Assembly: GCA_003194525.1 (NCBI GenBank)
Contig: NBIV01000201.1
Location: 1 to 64,000, forward strand
Length of the DNA stretch: 64,000 bases
Source: Gracilariopsis chorda
Taxonomy: Eukaryota > Rhodophyta > Florideophyceae > Gracilariales > Gracilariaceae
Direction of reading: 5' to 3'
The notes beneath the pieces are model-generated. The model searched no databases. It was not told where the DNA came from and was given only the letters and a program-made list of their open reading frames with translations. Position 1 is the stretch's first letter. Every line of letters starts with the position of its first letter. Below are positions 10,725 through 22,860 of the stretch, piece by piece. The position numbers and the translations under genes were made by a program.

Positions 10725-12198
10725 ATGCTCCCAATTTCCAGTTCCCAAGACGCCTTTGAAAGTGATGAAGAGTCAAACATTTCATTGACTACCAGAGAGC
10801 GCAATCTTGATAATGCTGGAGAATTCTTTGACACCGAAAATCAAGGTAAAAAAGTTGAAGTTCCAGCACTTAAGCTTACAGAACAAACTTTATATGGCAA
10901 TATTCCGTACTGCAAAAGATGGAGGCTCAAAGTGGACGTTTATCGCAAAAGAACAACATATAAGGCATTCTTATGCTCACAAAAAAGCACCAGGATTTTG
11001 CAAGTTGTTTCTGAACACCTCTTTCCTAGAGAGCCTTCAAAAATGCACTATACAAGAACTTGTAGGACGAGGTGTTACAACAAAACCACTAAGAATTGAT
11101 GAGCTTCGAGGGTATCTAGGTCTAGAGCTGGCTAGTTCTTTGCATCGTCTCAATCGTTTACACGACTACTGGTGTACATCAGATCTTTTTACTATTCTGT
11201 TCTCTCAGAAGAGGATGTCAGGCGATACATTTCTCAACATTCGTGTGGCTCTACGAATATATCCTTTCTATGATCATGATGTTTATATGATAGACCCACT
11301 TTGACACATCCGGCAAGTTCTTGGGCACCATGGTCAAGACGCAGCAACATTAGCCGTTCCTGTTGGCTTCAGCTCTCTAGACGAAAACACTATCAGGTGC
11401 AAAGGTCTTACTTCAGCTCTTACATATATGAAGTCTACAATTGTCAAGTGTGGAATAAGATTTTCCGCGGTTGTAGGGCGGAAGCATGCATATTTGCACA
11501 GACTTCAAGATAACGGCTCCGGAAACAGAACTGCTCAGAACCTCATACAAAAATATATTAACGTGTTTCGTAATCGACAAGGGGCGGTTGACAGGAAACT
11601 TGACAGAACACATGTCCAAAATTATTCACGTTCCGCTTTATGGTGCGCCCAAATGACGCACCAAACATAGTTGCATCCCACACCAAGTCATGGTCCATTG
11701 ATGTTGATATTTGATTTTTATACCCGGCATGTCCTTGGCAGGCAGCTTAATCTACTCAGTGATGGTGAGTGCAAGGTATTAGAAACCATGAGATTTACCA
11801 CGTCGATGGTATACGATCGTCCCGCTCTAAAGGAGGCCATTGAGGACCTCAAATATGCAAGGAGAGAAGACTGGCTTTTAGTGCACGTTTTGAACAAGCA
11901 AGATGCTACAATTGCAGAAAAGACGGGGTTCATTGTCTTCAAGGATCAGTCAGTTCGGTCATTCTACACTCACGACCTGGCCGATACTCCTACGCTACGA
12001 ATTCATCAACCAGACCAACATGCCACGACTTGCGTTCAGTTCCTTGCATCACTCGAGAGATAGATCAGAGTTGAGGCTCTGCCACGGACAACAATAATGG
12101 TTCCCTCCACAGTTCTGGTATATAACCTTATCACGAATGGAGTCGACCGATTCGATCAATATTTATTAACGTCTGCAACGCAGAGAACAGAAAAGGCC
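10725..12198 (+). pseudogene. PiggyBac-like transposase, 5' part (DDE_Tnp_1_7 type)
   Basis: The frame opens with an acidic N-terminal region (SQDAFESDEESN). The family signature follows at about 11100-11260: ELRGYLGLEL, LHDYWCTSDLF and MSGDTFLNIRVALR. Later blocks are FDFYTRHVLGRQL (about 11710), EDWLLVHVLN (about 11870) and NGVDRFDQYLLTSATQR (about 12130). Several frameshifts separate these blocks. The sequence stops inside the C-terminal domain at the target duplication GTTAC (12199-12203), where a copia element has inserted. The rest of the transposase resumes at 17595. PiggyBac transposases cut and paste at TTAA sites; terminal inverted repeats were not identified. Confidence 0.8.
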
Positions 12199-12203
12199 GT
12201 TAC

Positions 12204-12384
12204 TGAGACGAAGTGTGTGGCCGGCAGAAAGCACAGACTACGCCGCGGGCCGCTGACTTATAGACTCTACCTTCCAATTTTTTGTAAGCCTAATTGAAGG
12301 GGATTACCGAATGCAGTCTCAATTCGGAGTTGCATTGTAACTTAGAGAATTACAATGCAACTCTCTCTAATTCTACCTCTCACA
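12204..12384 (-). repeat. Copia 3' LTR (181 bp)
   Basis: On the plus strand it starts TGAGACGAAGTG and ends CTCTCACA. It aligns base for base in length with 17409-17589. Near the end it contains an inverted repeat with 14-base arms (GAGTTGCATTGTAA and its complement). The purine tract GCGAAAGATGG (minus strand, 12385-12395) lies directly before it in element orientation. Confidence 0.9.
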
Positions 12385-12984
12385 CCATCTTTCGCAAACA
12401 ACTCTAAATGTTTTGCGTTGGAAACAGAGAATATAAGATAATGACTATTCTAAAGTTTGTAGCTTAAAGGCTAACGTTAAAAACCTCTTGTACCAGTAAA
12501 AAACTAGTAGGAAAAAAATTTGCGTACAATAAGAAAACGTATAGCCTTTTCTTGGTTTGATTTTCTCTAGGTCAGTTTCCATAAGTTCCCCGAACGTTTA
12601 AGATACAAAAAATGGAAACATATAGCTTAGAAATGTGGTAAAAAGATATTATCTCAAACCACAAAAAATAGAAAGCCTATATAAGTGGTCTTTAGAAACA
12701 TATTTCTTCATAATGTCCGCTGACTGAACTTTCCTTCGTATATGCAAGATTCTTTGGACCCCAAACTTTACAAGTTCCTTAACATGATGAAACTTCAGTG
12801 CAATGTGTTTATTCCATTCAAAAGTCTTGGACGTATTCCCAGTATAACTTTCACTGGAGCTTTTGATACGAATACGAATTTCATACATGTTATTCGGTTC
12901 ATTTTCAAGAATGTTACCATTTACAAGCTCCCAAAACAGTCTTCGTAACCACGTTAGCAGCTTCCCACAATTCGAGATAGCAAT

Positions 12985-15900
12985 TTAGTCAGCTTTTCCA
13001 GAACACAAAGCAATGATTGTTTGCTTCTTCATCGTCCATAACACGGGTTTACCATTCACCTTCACTAGTATGCCAGTTGTATACTTTCTAATTTCGTGGC
13101 AACCAGCCCAGTCTGCATCACAAAATGATTCCATCAGAGCACAACTCTCCAACGGAAAGTAAAAACAAAGGTTCTTTGTGCCTTTCAAGTATCTTGAGAC
13201 GCATTTTTCCAGTGCAAAGTGCCTCTGAAAAGAACTGTGTACCTTTCTCGCCAACATTGATGCCGCAAACATAATATACAGCCTCCATTTCACTGCCAAG
13301 TACATCAGATGACCAACCAATTTACCTTATTTTGCGTGAAGCAAAGATGGACGAATTGTTTCACCATGAACTCTCTCTGAAACAGTACAAGGAGACCGTA
13401 ATGTAGTCTTTGCCGGGTTTGTATTGCATAGATGGTAACTCTGACGTAATGTTTCCACACATCTCTCTTGGCTTGCACGAATGCAAATCTTATCTCTTTT
13501 AAGTTCCAGAGAAATGAAAGACTTGGCCTTACCAAGAGGTTATACCTGAAACATGTTCTTCATTTCGGCTTTAAAGTCTTCCGAGAGAGACTTTGAATCG
13601 GACAGAGTCAGAATGTCGTCTACAAAGACGACCAAAATTATTGTGCCACTTCCTGACCTGTACATTTACAGCCTACTTTCCGTCTTCGACTGTTTATATC
13701 CCAGTCAAACTACCTCTGCGTGCAATAGAAAACCCCAAATTCTTCTTGCTTGCTTGGCACCGTAAATGGATTTAAACAGTAAGCAAACTTTACGAGGAAC
13801 ATAAGAAGAGCCAGAGGCATTCTGGTGTTGCTCCATTATCAACGGTTCTTTTAGGTCACCCTAAAGGTAAGCGTTGCTTATATCCATTTTCTCCAAAAGC
13901 AGATTCTGTGCAGCTGCCTGGGCCAACGCTAGTCGGAATGTTTCGAGCTGAGCCACAGGTGCGTATAGATTGTCAGGATCGTAGTCCAAATATGGTCTTT
14001 GCATGTCACCTCTTGCATCACATCGCTTTGGGGAGAATTTCTGGAGGACTTATACCTATTCATTTCCCGTTAAAAGTCCCCAGGAATGGAAGGGGTTTCA
14101 TTCCTGCTTTCCTGTAAATGGATAACCAAGTTTTTCTTTCAACGAGAGCATTGTATTCCTTGTTGATTGCTTCTGCCCATACGGGAATATTTCTTGCTTC
14201 CTCGAAGCTATTCGGTACCCTAAACGAGTCGTTTCTATCTTTCGAGCGAGAGTGTGCAACCAAGCAGTGCACGAGAGCGGCGTCATAGTACCCCTTTTCT
14301 TCTTCATCCAGTCGCTGCTCAGCTTCTGTCCGGCCCCAGGACGAGAAGTCAAGTAGCGTGTTAATGGATGGTAGATAGTCCTTTGATGCCTTGAAGTCTT
14401 TTTGCCTGACCATGATCACCTTCTCTATGGAAAGAATGTAAACTCTGTATAGCGTTTGAGTGCTTCGCATTCCAACGAAGTGTCCCTTCAAAGATCGGGG
14501 TAGTAATTTCTTGTTCGGTGCAGTATCAGAACGATAGATATACGCATTGCTTTCTTTTCTGAACTTAAGTAGAGCAAAGAACTCGGGCTTGTTATCAAAC
14601 CATTCCGTGTAAGGGACCTTCATGCCGATTCTAGAATTTGGTCGGCGGTTCCGTATCCAATTTTCATGGGATATGGCTTCTTCCCAAAGCTGTTGAAGTA
14701 GTTTGGATGCCTCGAGAAGTTTTGAGCCGTCTTCCCCAAATCCTGGATGATTTTCTCAGCAGTGTGGTTTGATTCGTGTGCATAGATGGTGTGTATTCAA
14801 GAATTTTTCCGTTTTCCAATGCATAAGTGACGAACTCGTTCGATTTTTCTCGCCCGATCCGTCAAGTCGAACGCAGTATACACGGTCCCTATGTTGTTCA
14901 TTTTCCACGAGAGCCTTGTACCACTTTATGGAGACGAAGAACTGTGATTTAGTCGCTTTAAAGCAAAGCGACCATGCTCTTGTGGCGTCATCAAGGAGTA
15001 CCTGCATGTAATTTGATCCTTGTGGTGACGGTGGGGTGATGGGACCAGCTAGGTTTGTATGCGTGAGCTTCAATGGGGAAGTCGCTAGGGATGAGGATCG
15101 TTGTAGTGGAGCACGTCTCGATCCTGCTTTTAAGCATGATGTGCAATGGATTTTTTGAACATCGGATTTGGACAGATCGGGTAGACCTTTGGACTGGTGG
15201 ACGGTGGAAAGTAGTCGGTCTTTTCCATGGTGTCCTAATTTTTTGTGCCAGTCTTTCACTGTATCTTCCAGTGCTGTAAAACTGGCTTAAGCGCGAAGCG
15301 GAGGGATTGGGTTTGGTATTGGGTAAATTCCTTTCTTCGCTGTGCATTGGTGAAGCAGTGCTTGGTTTCGAGAATCCTTTATAATAAAATTGTTAAAGCT
15401 ATTATCACTGCTGAATGTGACAGTAGCATAATCTGCAAGAACTGATAGAGAGACTAGATTGGAATCAAATGAGGGAATGTGTTTTGCGGGTAAAGAGATT
15501 CCATCCCCCAAAGGCAGCACGATCGTTCCTGTCCCTTTCAACTCAGACCCTCTGTCGCATGTACGCACTGAATCATTCTTCATGGCTTTATAATCCCAGA
15601 ACAGGGCTCTATCGTTGACAAAAATATGACTAGCACCGCAGTCCAGCCATGTACCTGTCTCATGTTCGTTAACAGATAGTCTCGCCTGTGTTATAGCAAC
15701 AAACCCACGGGGTTGGGTGTTCTGTCTACCGGGGTTGGCTTTGCCGGAGTTTCTTCCGTTGGAGTCCCATTCCTTCGATCTGAAGTTGTTAATACGCAAT
15801 CGGTTTGACGATCGTTTCCAGCAATCCTCGTTTGGCTTGGATTGCTTTCTCTAAGGAAACTCGGATCGAATATGGCCTAGTCTTCCACAATGCCAGCATC

Positions 15901-16604
15901 GAGCCGTTTTGGATCTCCTAACCGGCTTCAGGATTGCGGTTTTGGACTTCCACGTGGCCATATGGTGGTATTGGGAACCACTTTGTATACCAGTGGTTTT
16001 GATGATACTACTGGAATCACGGTGTTTGCAGCTATCTATTTCAGATCTTATCAACCAGAGCACCTGGCCGTGTTCCATGTTATTGTCATCTGCGAGTAAT
16101 GTGATTGCCATTACTGAGTCTGGTAAGGTTCCCAAAAAACAAACTGTTCGCTCCTTTTTGCCTATTCGATCTCCGAGACGAGCAAGCTCATGAAATATTG
16201 TTTCTATGTTATGGAGATGTTTGATAATGTTCGCTTCATCCTTGAACACAAGACCGTTGAGTAAGATTCATCTTCGTTTGAATTTTTTTCTTGTAAGTCG
16301 TCTCAAGCTTGGTCCAAACGTCCAATGCAGAACATTACCGTCTTTCAAGAAGCTCTGACACAGCAACAATTGGCTGAGTACCAAGGTTCTGCAGAGTATG
16401 CGATCGTGCTTTTCTATCCGCGTCATCCCATTGGCGGCGAGCTTGAGCAGAGCTCTCACTTTCCAATGGGTGGGCATCCGTTAACACAAAGAGAACTTGG
16501 TCAGCGTTCATTATGTCTCGAACATATATTCTCCATTTGTAATAGTCCGCATATCCCTTAAGGCGTGGGACTGCTCTCTTGCCTTCTTTTCTACTTCCAC
16601 TCAT
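12985..16604 (-). pseudogene. Copia Gag-Pol polyprotein, decayed
   Basis: In minus-strand order: Gag from 16604 (LKGYADYYKWRIYV); a damaged CCHC knuckle near 15860 (CWHCGRLGHIRSEF, last C lost); protease WLDCGAS near 15650 with C in place of the usual S; the pre-integrase WHKKLGH near 15255; integrase remnants to about 14060; RT with FVDD near 13625; and RNase H ending near 12985 (YLKGTKNLCF, CDADWAGC, RKYTTGILV). Domain order protease-integrase-RT identifies the copia superfamily. In-frame stops interrupt the frame at about 15850, 15287 and 14756, and the RT part is split among several frames. About 800 bases of leader precede Gag, and 600 bases of AT-rich sequence follow RNase H. Confidence 0.87.
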
Positions 16605-17390
16605 CGGTTTGGGTTAAGAGTGAAAGGAGGGTGATGACCTCTGGTTAGCGAGGTTCGTTTTGATAGTGCGCTTGACTTATAGCTAGCGAGGTTCCTTTGT
16701 GAAGTCTTATTTTATTCGGGCGCACTGACAGGAGAAGCTACCTCCGCTACCCTATAGTTTTTACCTCTGGACCCCGGTTACTCTCTCCCGGTGAGTCAAG
16801 AATTTATGCAGCCTGCCAAGCTCTGCGCGAACAAGAGCGAGGTGCATTTAGTCTCTACGGAACGTCCAAGGGAGGTTAGTAACTGAAGATAAGTGTTCAA
16901 CAGTTGACCCCTACTTTCAAGATTCGAGCGCGGCCTTGTTGATTAGTAAAAGGCAAGCTATTGAACAGCTTGGACCAAAAGACGACACACCGTGTCACCA
17001 AGGGCAGGCAGAGCACATCCCAGCTGAGCCGGTTGTCCAGTGTGATATCAAATCCTAAGGATTACTTCAAATGCCCAACCGATTCCCTTCCCGGTACTCG
17101 GCTTGCGAGTTGTTCAGCCTTATGCTGAAAGTGATGGTTGAATGTCCAAAGTAGAAAGAAAAGTTTTAAAGCTGAGTAGTAACGACCAAGTGGAGCCTGT
17201 AGGCTTCGAGTCCGAAAATGAATTCCACGGTCTCCAGGTTGGTTGCCATAAATGAGATGCGCGTTGCAGAGCTACTTTGAGGAGAGGAGTACGAGGTTAA
17301 TTTCCAGAGGGAAGGCTTTGAATTGACGGTGGTGAGGGTGAGAGGGGTTGAAGTGGAAAGAAGGATAGTTCGGGGTTGCGGCCGAGGGAT

Positions 17391-17408
17391 CGGTGAGCGA
17401 TGCGACCA
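17391..17408 (-). other. Copia primer-binding site
   Basis: On the minus strand TGGTCGCATCGCTCACCG follows the 5' LTR directly. The initial TGG matches pairing with a tRNA CCA end. The primer tRNA is not known to me. Confidence 0.6.
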
Positions 17409-17589
17409 CGAGACGAAGTGTGTGGCTGGCCGAACGCGCAGACTGCACCACAAGCCGTTTCTTTATAAACTCTATCTTCTAAGTTTTTGTAAGCCTAATT
17501 TAAGGAGAGTACCGAATGCAGTCTCAGTTCGGAGTTGAAATGTAATTCAGAGAATTACAATGCAACTCTCTTCAATTCTACCTCTCAAA
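17409..17589 (-). repeat. Copia 5' LTR (181 bp)
   Basis: It is the same length as the 3' LTR and clearly diverged by many substitutions, so the insertion is old. The terminal TG has become CG on the plus strand and the terminal CA has become AA. Its inverted repeat arms are also partly decayed. Confidence 0.88.
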
Positions 17590-17594
17590 GTTAC

Positions 17595-18012
17595 GATCAA
17601 TATTCTGACATATGTCTTAGATGCAAGAATTATAAATGCTCACGCGTTGCTGAAGGTCATGAAAAGCGCAAGAGAGAACATAGTAAATGCTGGAACCATG
17701 GAAGCTGCGCATCATAATGCAGTTAATGCGCGAACATGTTCAGTACAAGCAGAAAAGAGCAGCACAAAATCCAATGTCTACAGCATTTGAAAACGAAAAG
17801 GATAAAAGCTTCGCAAAGAATTCGACATCGCAACCACGTATACTAGTAGAAGCGGCTGGCAAGAATAGAGTGCGCTGCTTTTGTGCAAACTGTTATGAAA
17901 AGAATAGTTTGGGAGATATACCAAACTTTCTTGTGTCGATGCAAGCAAGAGATCCATGTGAATTGATTCTCGTTCTTTCATCACAAGAGACGTTTTACGA
18001 AACCACACCCTG
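17595..18012 (+). pseudogene. PiggyBac-like transposase, 3' part
   Basis: Directly after the second GTTAC copy the frame reads INILTYVLDARIINAHALL, which continues the domain left at 12198. A cysteine- and histidine-rich tail follows (RVRCFCANC, and in a shifted frame FLCRCKQEIHV), as in the RING-like end of piggyBac transposases. At least one frameshift near 17930 and further stops break it. Confidence 0.75.
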
Positions 18013-19197
18013 ATACCTTTCACGCAGTATCTGCTGCAGAGGGTTCTTTGGCCTAACAAAACCGTCGAAAGCGCTGCAATACAGCCCAATCTACGTTGGA
18101 AGCAGCACATATGCTCTGTAAGTAATAAAATTATTCTTCTTTGAATCCCATGTATCCCGAATATTATCCGGTCAGAGCGTATGGATTTCTTCTCATGCGC
18201 ACTGAGCGATCTGAATCCCATTTCCGTTCCCCAGAAACCCGTAAGGCTCGTAAAAGTGTGTTTATAAGCCTTATTTTGCACTTGGTTGCTTGCGTGACAT
18301 ATGGCTGGAAGAGTGAAGACGCCATTTCAGTGGAAATGAATGGCGTGGGGGAGACAAGCAAAAAATAAACAAAAGTGTGCCATGCTTCGCAGCCTATAGA
18401 TGAGCACAAGCCACCAAAAAGACTAAATTTGGACCTTCCAACCACCAGAATAGACAGAAAGAACACAAATACACCAACTTATGACCGTTAATTCAACCTT
18501 GCTCCGTCTTGCAAGCTCAACCAAAAAACCTTATGCGATATCAAAACCATTTCTTAAAGAACACAGCGGGGGGATCGGGGGGGGGATAGTCCTGCCCATA
18601 TTTTAGGCCAAAAAGCTTACCAAAAAGAAACAGCTGCCAGCACGACAAAATCTGGATATCTTAAGCGGCAAGACCACAAACCCAAGCGCATCTTTACGAA
18701 CAGACCAAGATTGAGCCGAGATATAGGACTATATCAAAACCATAGAACCACGGAAACAGTGTTTGATATACGTGTTGGTGCCGGTAGCACTGGCCGGCTA
18801 AGGTTGCAATGCTGGAACCCAAATCAGGAACAAACCACTAAAATCTTTGGAAAGTGCTGTTAAATTCAAACTGCGCTGGGAGCAGGGGTCGAGCTGTGGG
18901 GTGTAGTGGCCTCAGTTGAAGCAGAGGCCAACTTCCGGTGCGGTTTATAAACAAGGAAACTAGTGAATATGCTGTACTATTTCATAGAACCACGTATTGC
19001 CAGTTTGGCAGGACGCAACTTGTACGTAACTCCTTACGATGAGGCGACAAAATGCACCAACGTCTTTTACGTAACCACCAAAATATTAGAATACACGACA
19101 CGCGTATGGCCGCTGTTAAAATAGATAAATTCTATGGCCAACATGGCTCATTCGCTTGCCACTGCGTAGCTGTGACTCAGCACATGGCGTACTACTC
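18013..19197. other. Intergenic region, no gene seen
   Basis: The short frames here have no recognisable domain. An interrupted run of G lies at 18567-18585 and could form a G-rich structure. Confidence 0.5.
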
Positions 19198-19536
19198 TCA
19201 GCGCCATGGTTCACATGTGCGCTCGGCACTTTCACACAGAGGATGTTCCAGAATTATCTTCTCCACGATGGTGGGCCCCTGCTGTATCCAATAGCAAGGG
19301 CTTTCTCCGCATTTCGTGCATCCAAAATCTTTTCTAAAAGGAGTTATTGCTGGAACTTTAAATGCCGTTGAGCGCCGAAATTCTCGTTTGCCGTTTGATT
19401 TCTTTTGGAAGAAGTAGCCTTTTGCATGTGGATGCCTCTGACGCTGGTATAGAGTCTGAGATAGTCTCCAAATTTTCACTGCAGAGTCATGTTGGCTGTT
19501 GTAGAAAAATACTTTTCTGCATTTAAGGCCACCCAT
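19198..19536 (-). CDS. Small unknown frame with CxxCxxxPCxW motif
   Basis: The minus frame of 112 residues contains CTKCGESPCYWIQQG near its end. The motif looks like a zinc-binding pair and seems protein-like, but I do not recognise a family. There is no supporting context, and it could be a transposon fragment or chance. Confidence 0.3.
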   Translation of the reverse strand: MGGLKCRKVFFYNSQHDSAVKIWRLSQTLYQRQRHPHAKGYFFQKKSNGKREFRRSTAFKVPAITPFRKDFGCTKCGESPCYWIQQGPTIVEKIILEHPLCESAERTCEPWR

Positions 19537-22500
19537 GATAGCAATGATTGTAAGATTGTTGTTCTCTGACGATGATGAAATGGCTGTGAGAAACCTGACG
19601 AAACAACAAAGAGAAGAAAGTGGAGAAATCTAAGATGATGCATTATGGAACCCCTGACCATTTACTACGCTAACTTACGAGTAAGGAGTGGTCTGTCTGG
19701 ACGTACTTTGGAGCAGTTGTGGGCCAGGAGATCACGGTTTTGAATCGGAGTGGAAGTGGGAAGAGGGGTCATGGGGTCCGAACGTCAATAAGGAGCAGTT
19801 CTTTGAAACGGTCCCATGGCACAGTCAGCTCACCTTCAATCTAGATGAGCTCACCCTTTGGTGCCCCAATCTGCATTATGACACTCTTTGGCACTCCCAG
19901 CCATGTGCTCGCGCTACCACAACCGCTTCTGGCACTGCCATCGCTCTCACGGAATTTTGTGTGTTGTCGAGCAGTTTTCCGCATCTATCCCCCCCGATTC
20001 CGCCACCAGGCGAACGCACCGCTGCACCATACTGCTGCCATCCCGTTCGTTTTGCGCCGATCTGAACTTTTGCGCACTCTTGCAAACATCACTGGAACAT
20101 GGCACCGCGTCGTTATTGACTTTCTTATCGACATAGCCGGCGCATACTTACATGGTCTGCACGCATTCTTGCACATTCAATGCTGTTACTTGCTCTCTTT
20201 TCTTTGCCTACAAACTCCGTATCGCTTCAAAATCAGTCTTGCTCTAATTTGACACAACTTGGTTCTGCTTCTCTTGAACCCTTATCTTGTGACCATCACG
20301 TTTTTGCCTTCAGCATGTACGCAAAAATTGAACCGTCTTATATGATTCACCACATCCTGTCCCATGTCCTTCTGTTTTGCTCTCTTGTAGAACTGTCAAA
20401 ACCTACCACCGTCCATCCCTAACCATCCACATTCCCAGAGCTTTTGCTTCAACTTCGCAACAGCACCCCGCAATCTATTTGCAAAACTAAGTTGTTGTGG
20501 AAACGCAGAACGTGTAACAACTTTTCACAGTGCTTGCAACGTCTTCGCGGTGGCGCTCGTTGTGTCGCCCCCTGGACAACTTGACTAACGTTTCGCAGAA
20601 GCAACATGAACATGGTGCTGCCACCCATTGTGCATATTTTCAGAAGTTAAAGCAACGCGCAGAAGGAATATTTATTTAATTCTGGAGGACGGGGACGACG
20701 ATTGCTCAAACTCAGTGAGCGATTGCAATCGATCACACTGCTCTCCATCAAACCAAGCATCTTCCCCAACGTCTTTGTAGTTGGTTTGAAGTTTTCTTTT
20801 ACCCACCCGTTTTCTTTCATGAGCACATCTAATTCTGCTGTGATAAAGCTGCGAATGACAAATATTGTGCCCTACTGCTCAGTGATAGGCCTATTGGTCT
20901 CATCCAATGTCTTTCTACCAATTCATAAAGATCTTCAACCAGAGGAACGAGAGTAAAGAAGTATGATGCTTCAAAGTTCTAAAACAAAGGACTCGTTTCT
21001 AGGGTCTTCAACCTTGTCGTACACATGCATGCATCAGTCTTCAGGGTTCTGGAGTTCTTCTAATTCAGAGAGCGGTGTGGATGCTCTTACTGAGATTCTA
21101 GTTCTGTGCCACTGATCCCAACAGGTAAAGCATATGACTCATTTGTGGACTATGCATCACAGCTTTTGTCTGCAGGCTTCTTTCTCTCGGTAAACTTTAC
21201 CATTCTTCCTTTTGATTCAATTATAGGAACAAAAAGGGTAATATTCAATTTTGCTTCTAACTCTTCTGTGTTCTAAGGTGTTAGAAAACCTCTTTTCCGC
21301 CTCACTGACACGATTGTACATTAGGACCAAATTCATTCCAAACAAAGGTTCAATATCAGCTGCAGAGAAATGCGAGTACGCATATTCTCTAAGCGAGGTG
21401 GATCATCAATGATTCATTAAAGACGTGGCATCGTTTCAAAACACGTATGAGTGGACCCTCGGACGTTTTGGGTGAAAATCGATATGAGTTTTATTTGGTA
21501 TTGTTGGATCCTTCATGGGTGATTTTTATGATGTATGGAATAGATGAACACATGGTAAGCGTACGGGCATTCTTAATACCGGGCATGCCTCACACGTGTC
21601 ATTTTTCGCCGTGGCCGGCCGCGTCACTTATTGACACAAACGTGTAAACTACAGGTGTGGGGGGAATTCTGAATCTACTTGTAGTAAGAACAGCAGAAAT
21701 TTCGCCAACCACAAGCACGAATTCATCCTTGCCCGGCGAGTACAGTAGCCTGGAGAACCGCTTACAACGTGTGCCACGGCATAATTGCAAGACAGTCAAT
21801 CATAAGTAAGATTTCACCCGGTCACGGCGTCCTTATCCATGTGCAACGACGTAAAAAATACCAATTCATAGCAGTCCTCATTCAAACTTTGCAAATTGCG
21901 CACTTTACCGAACACGCGCTTTTCGGTACTGCTCGCACCAAGCATTTTCCTCTCCCCTGGTGCTTCTCAGCCCTACCCAGCTCCTCGATCTTCATCTTCT
22001 TCCCGCCACTTACGCCATCTTTGCTTCACTATGTACGGCTTTCCCAGCTTCCAAGTCATACTTCCATACACGCCTCTCCTCGGTCCAATTCCCATTCATG
22101 CTTCTTGCGTGGTCATGGTCAAAAACGCTCCTGCTATCGATTTTCTCTGCGCCCCTTCACTATTCTGCTCTGCATTTCTTCTTGTCTGCGTTGAACTAAT
22201 TGATTGTTCACCCGCTTCGCTCTGTATAATCGTTTTGCTCGTTCAGTTTTCTACTAATTTGTGCCTCAATACTTCGCTCTACTCCATCCTTGTGCCTCGT
22301 TTCTACTCTTCTTTGCATTACCAGTTCGCTCCGAGCGGCTTCATTCCTGCAAGTCTATTCTACTGATCCTAGCATCATCTGTTTGCTTCGAGCCGCCCAT
22401 CTGTCGGCTTTCTACTCATCAGTACTACGTTATACTACTGGTAACCGCGCGCAGAACCTGTTGAGAATTACTTTGTATGATTGGATTTGGTGGTTACTTG

Positions 22501-22860
22501 TCGAGGATTCTAAGACCTTTTCTAGTCGCACGGTCTATCATTGTTCTCGACATGTTTGAATGAAGCGGTAAATTTTGTGACGTGGATCAGAATGGGCCTG
22601 CAGGTTCTTGAAAACATTCTTGAGACGGGTTAGCAGTGTTCAATGAGATGGGTTGTGGCTTCTTAGTATTCGATGCTTTGGTCGTTTGGATTTGGATGAT
22701 CCCATGCACTCGTGTTTCCGCTTTTTGCTCTTTGTGAAACCATGGCTAAGGTTTTTAACGGTTGTGAGTAGTTTTTCTTGAGTTCTACTTGGCCCAGCAA
22801 GAATCACTTTGCGTCCCGCATTTGACTTCAGGAGGTACCAGGTATTTCTGCTGGTATTTC
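19537..22860. other. Gene-poor region, pyrimidine-rich from about 21900 to 22460
   Basis: Open frames here are short and of biased composition (serine, leucine and proline from CT-rich DNA). The CT-rich part resembles the leader of other units in this window. No domain, RNA gene or repeat was recognised. Confidence 0.5.

Larger units (their letters stand above)
12204..17589 (-). mobile_element. Ty1/copia element nested in the piggyBac gene
   Basis: The element is 5386 bp and reads on the minus strand. Two 181-bp direct repeats at its ends are its LTRs. They are flanked by the perfect 5-bp duplication GTTAC (12199-12203 and 17590-17594). On the minus strand a primer-binding site beginning TGG abuts the 5' LTR, and a purine-rich tract abuts the 3' LTR. 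The interrupted piggyBac reading frame continues on both sides, confirming the boundaries. Confidence 0.9.

Noticed and set aside
18567-18585. G-run as a possible regulatory quadruplex
   Set aside because: Only two G-tracts are present and no gene is nearby, so no function can be supported.
21769-22560. Several overlapping plus-strand frames of 60-156 residues
   Set aside because: They result from CT-rich DNA, are biased to Ser, Leu and Pro, and contain no domain.
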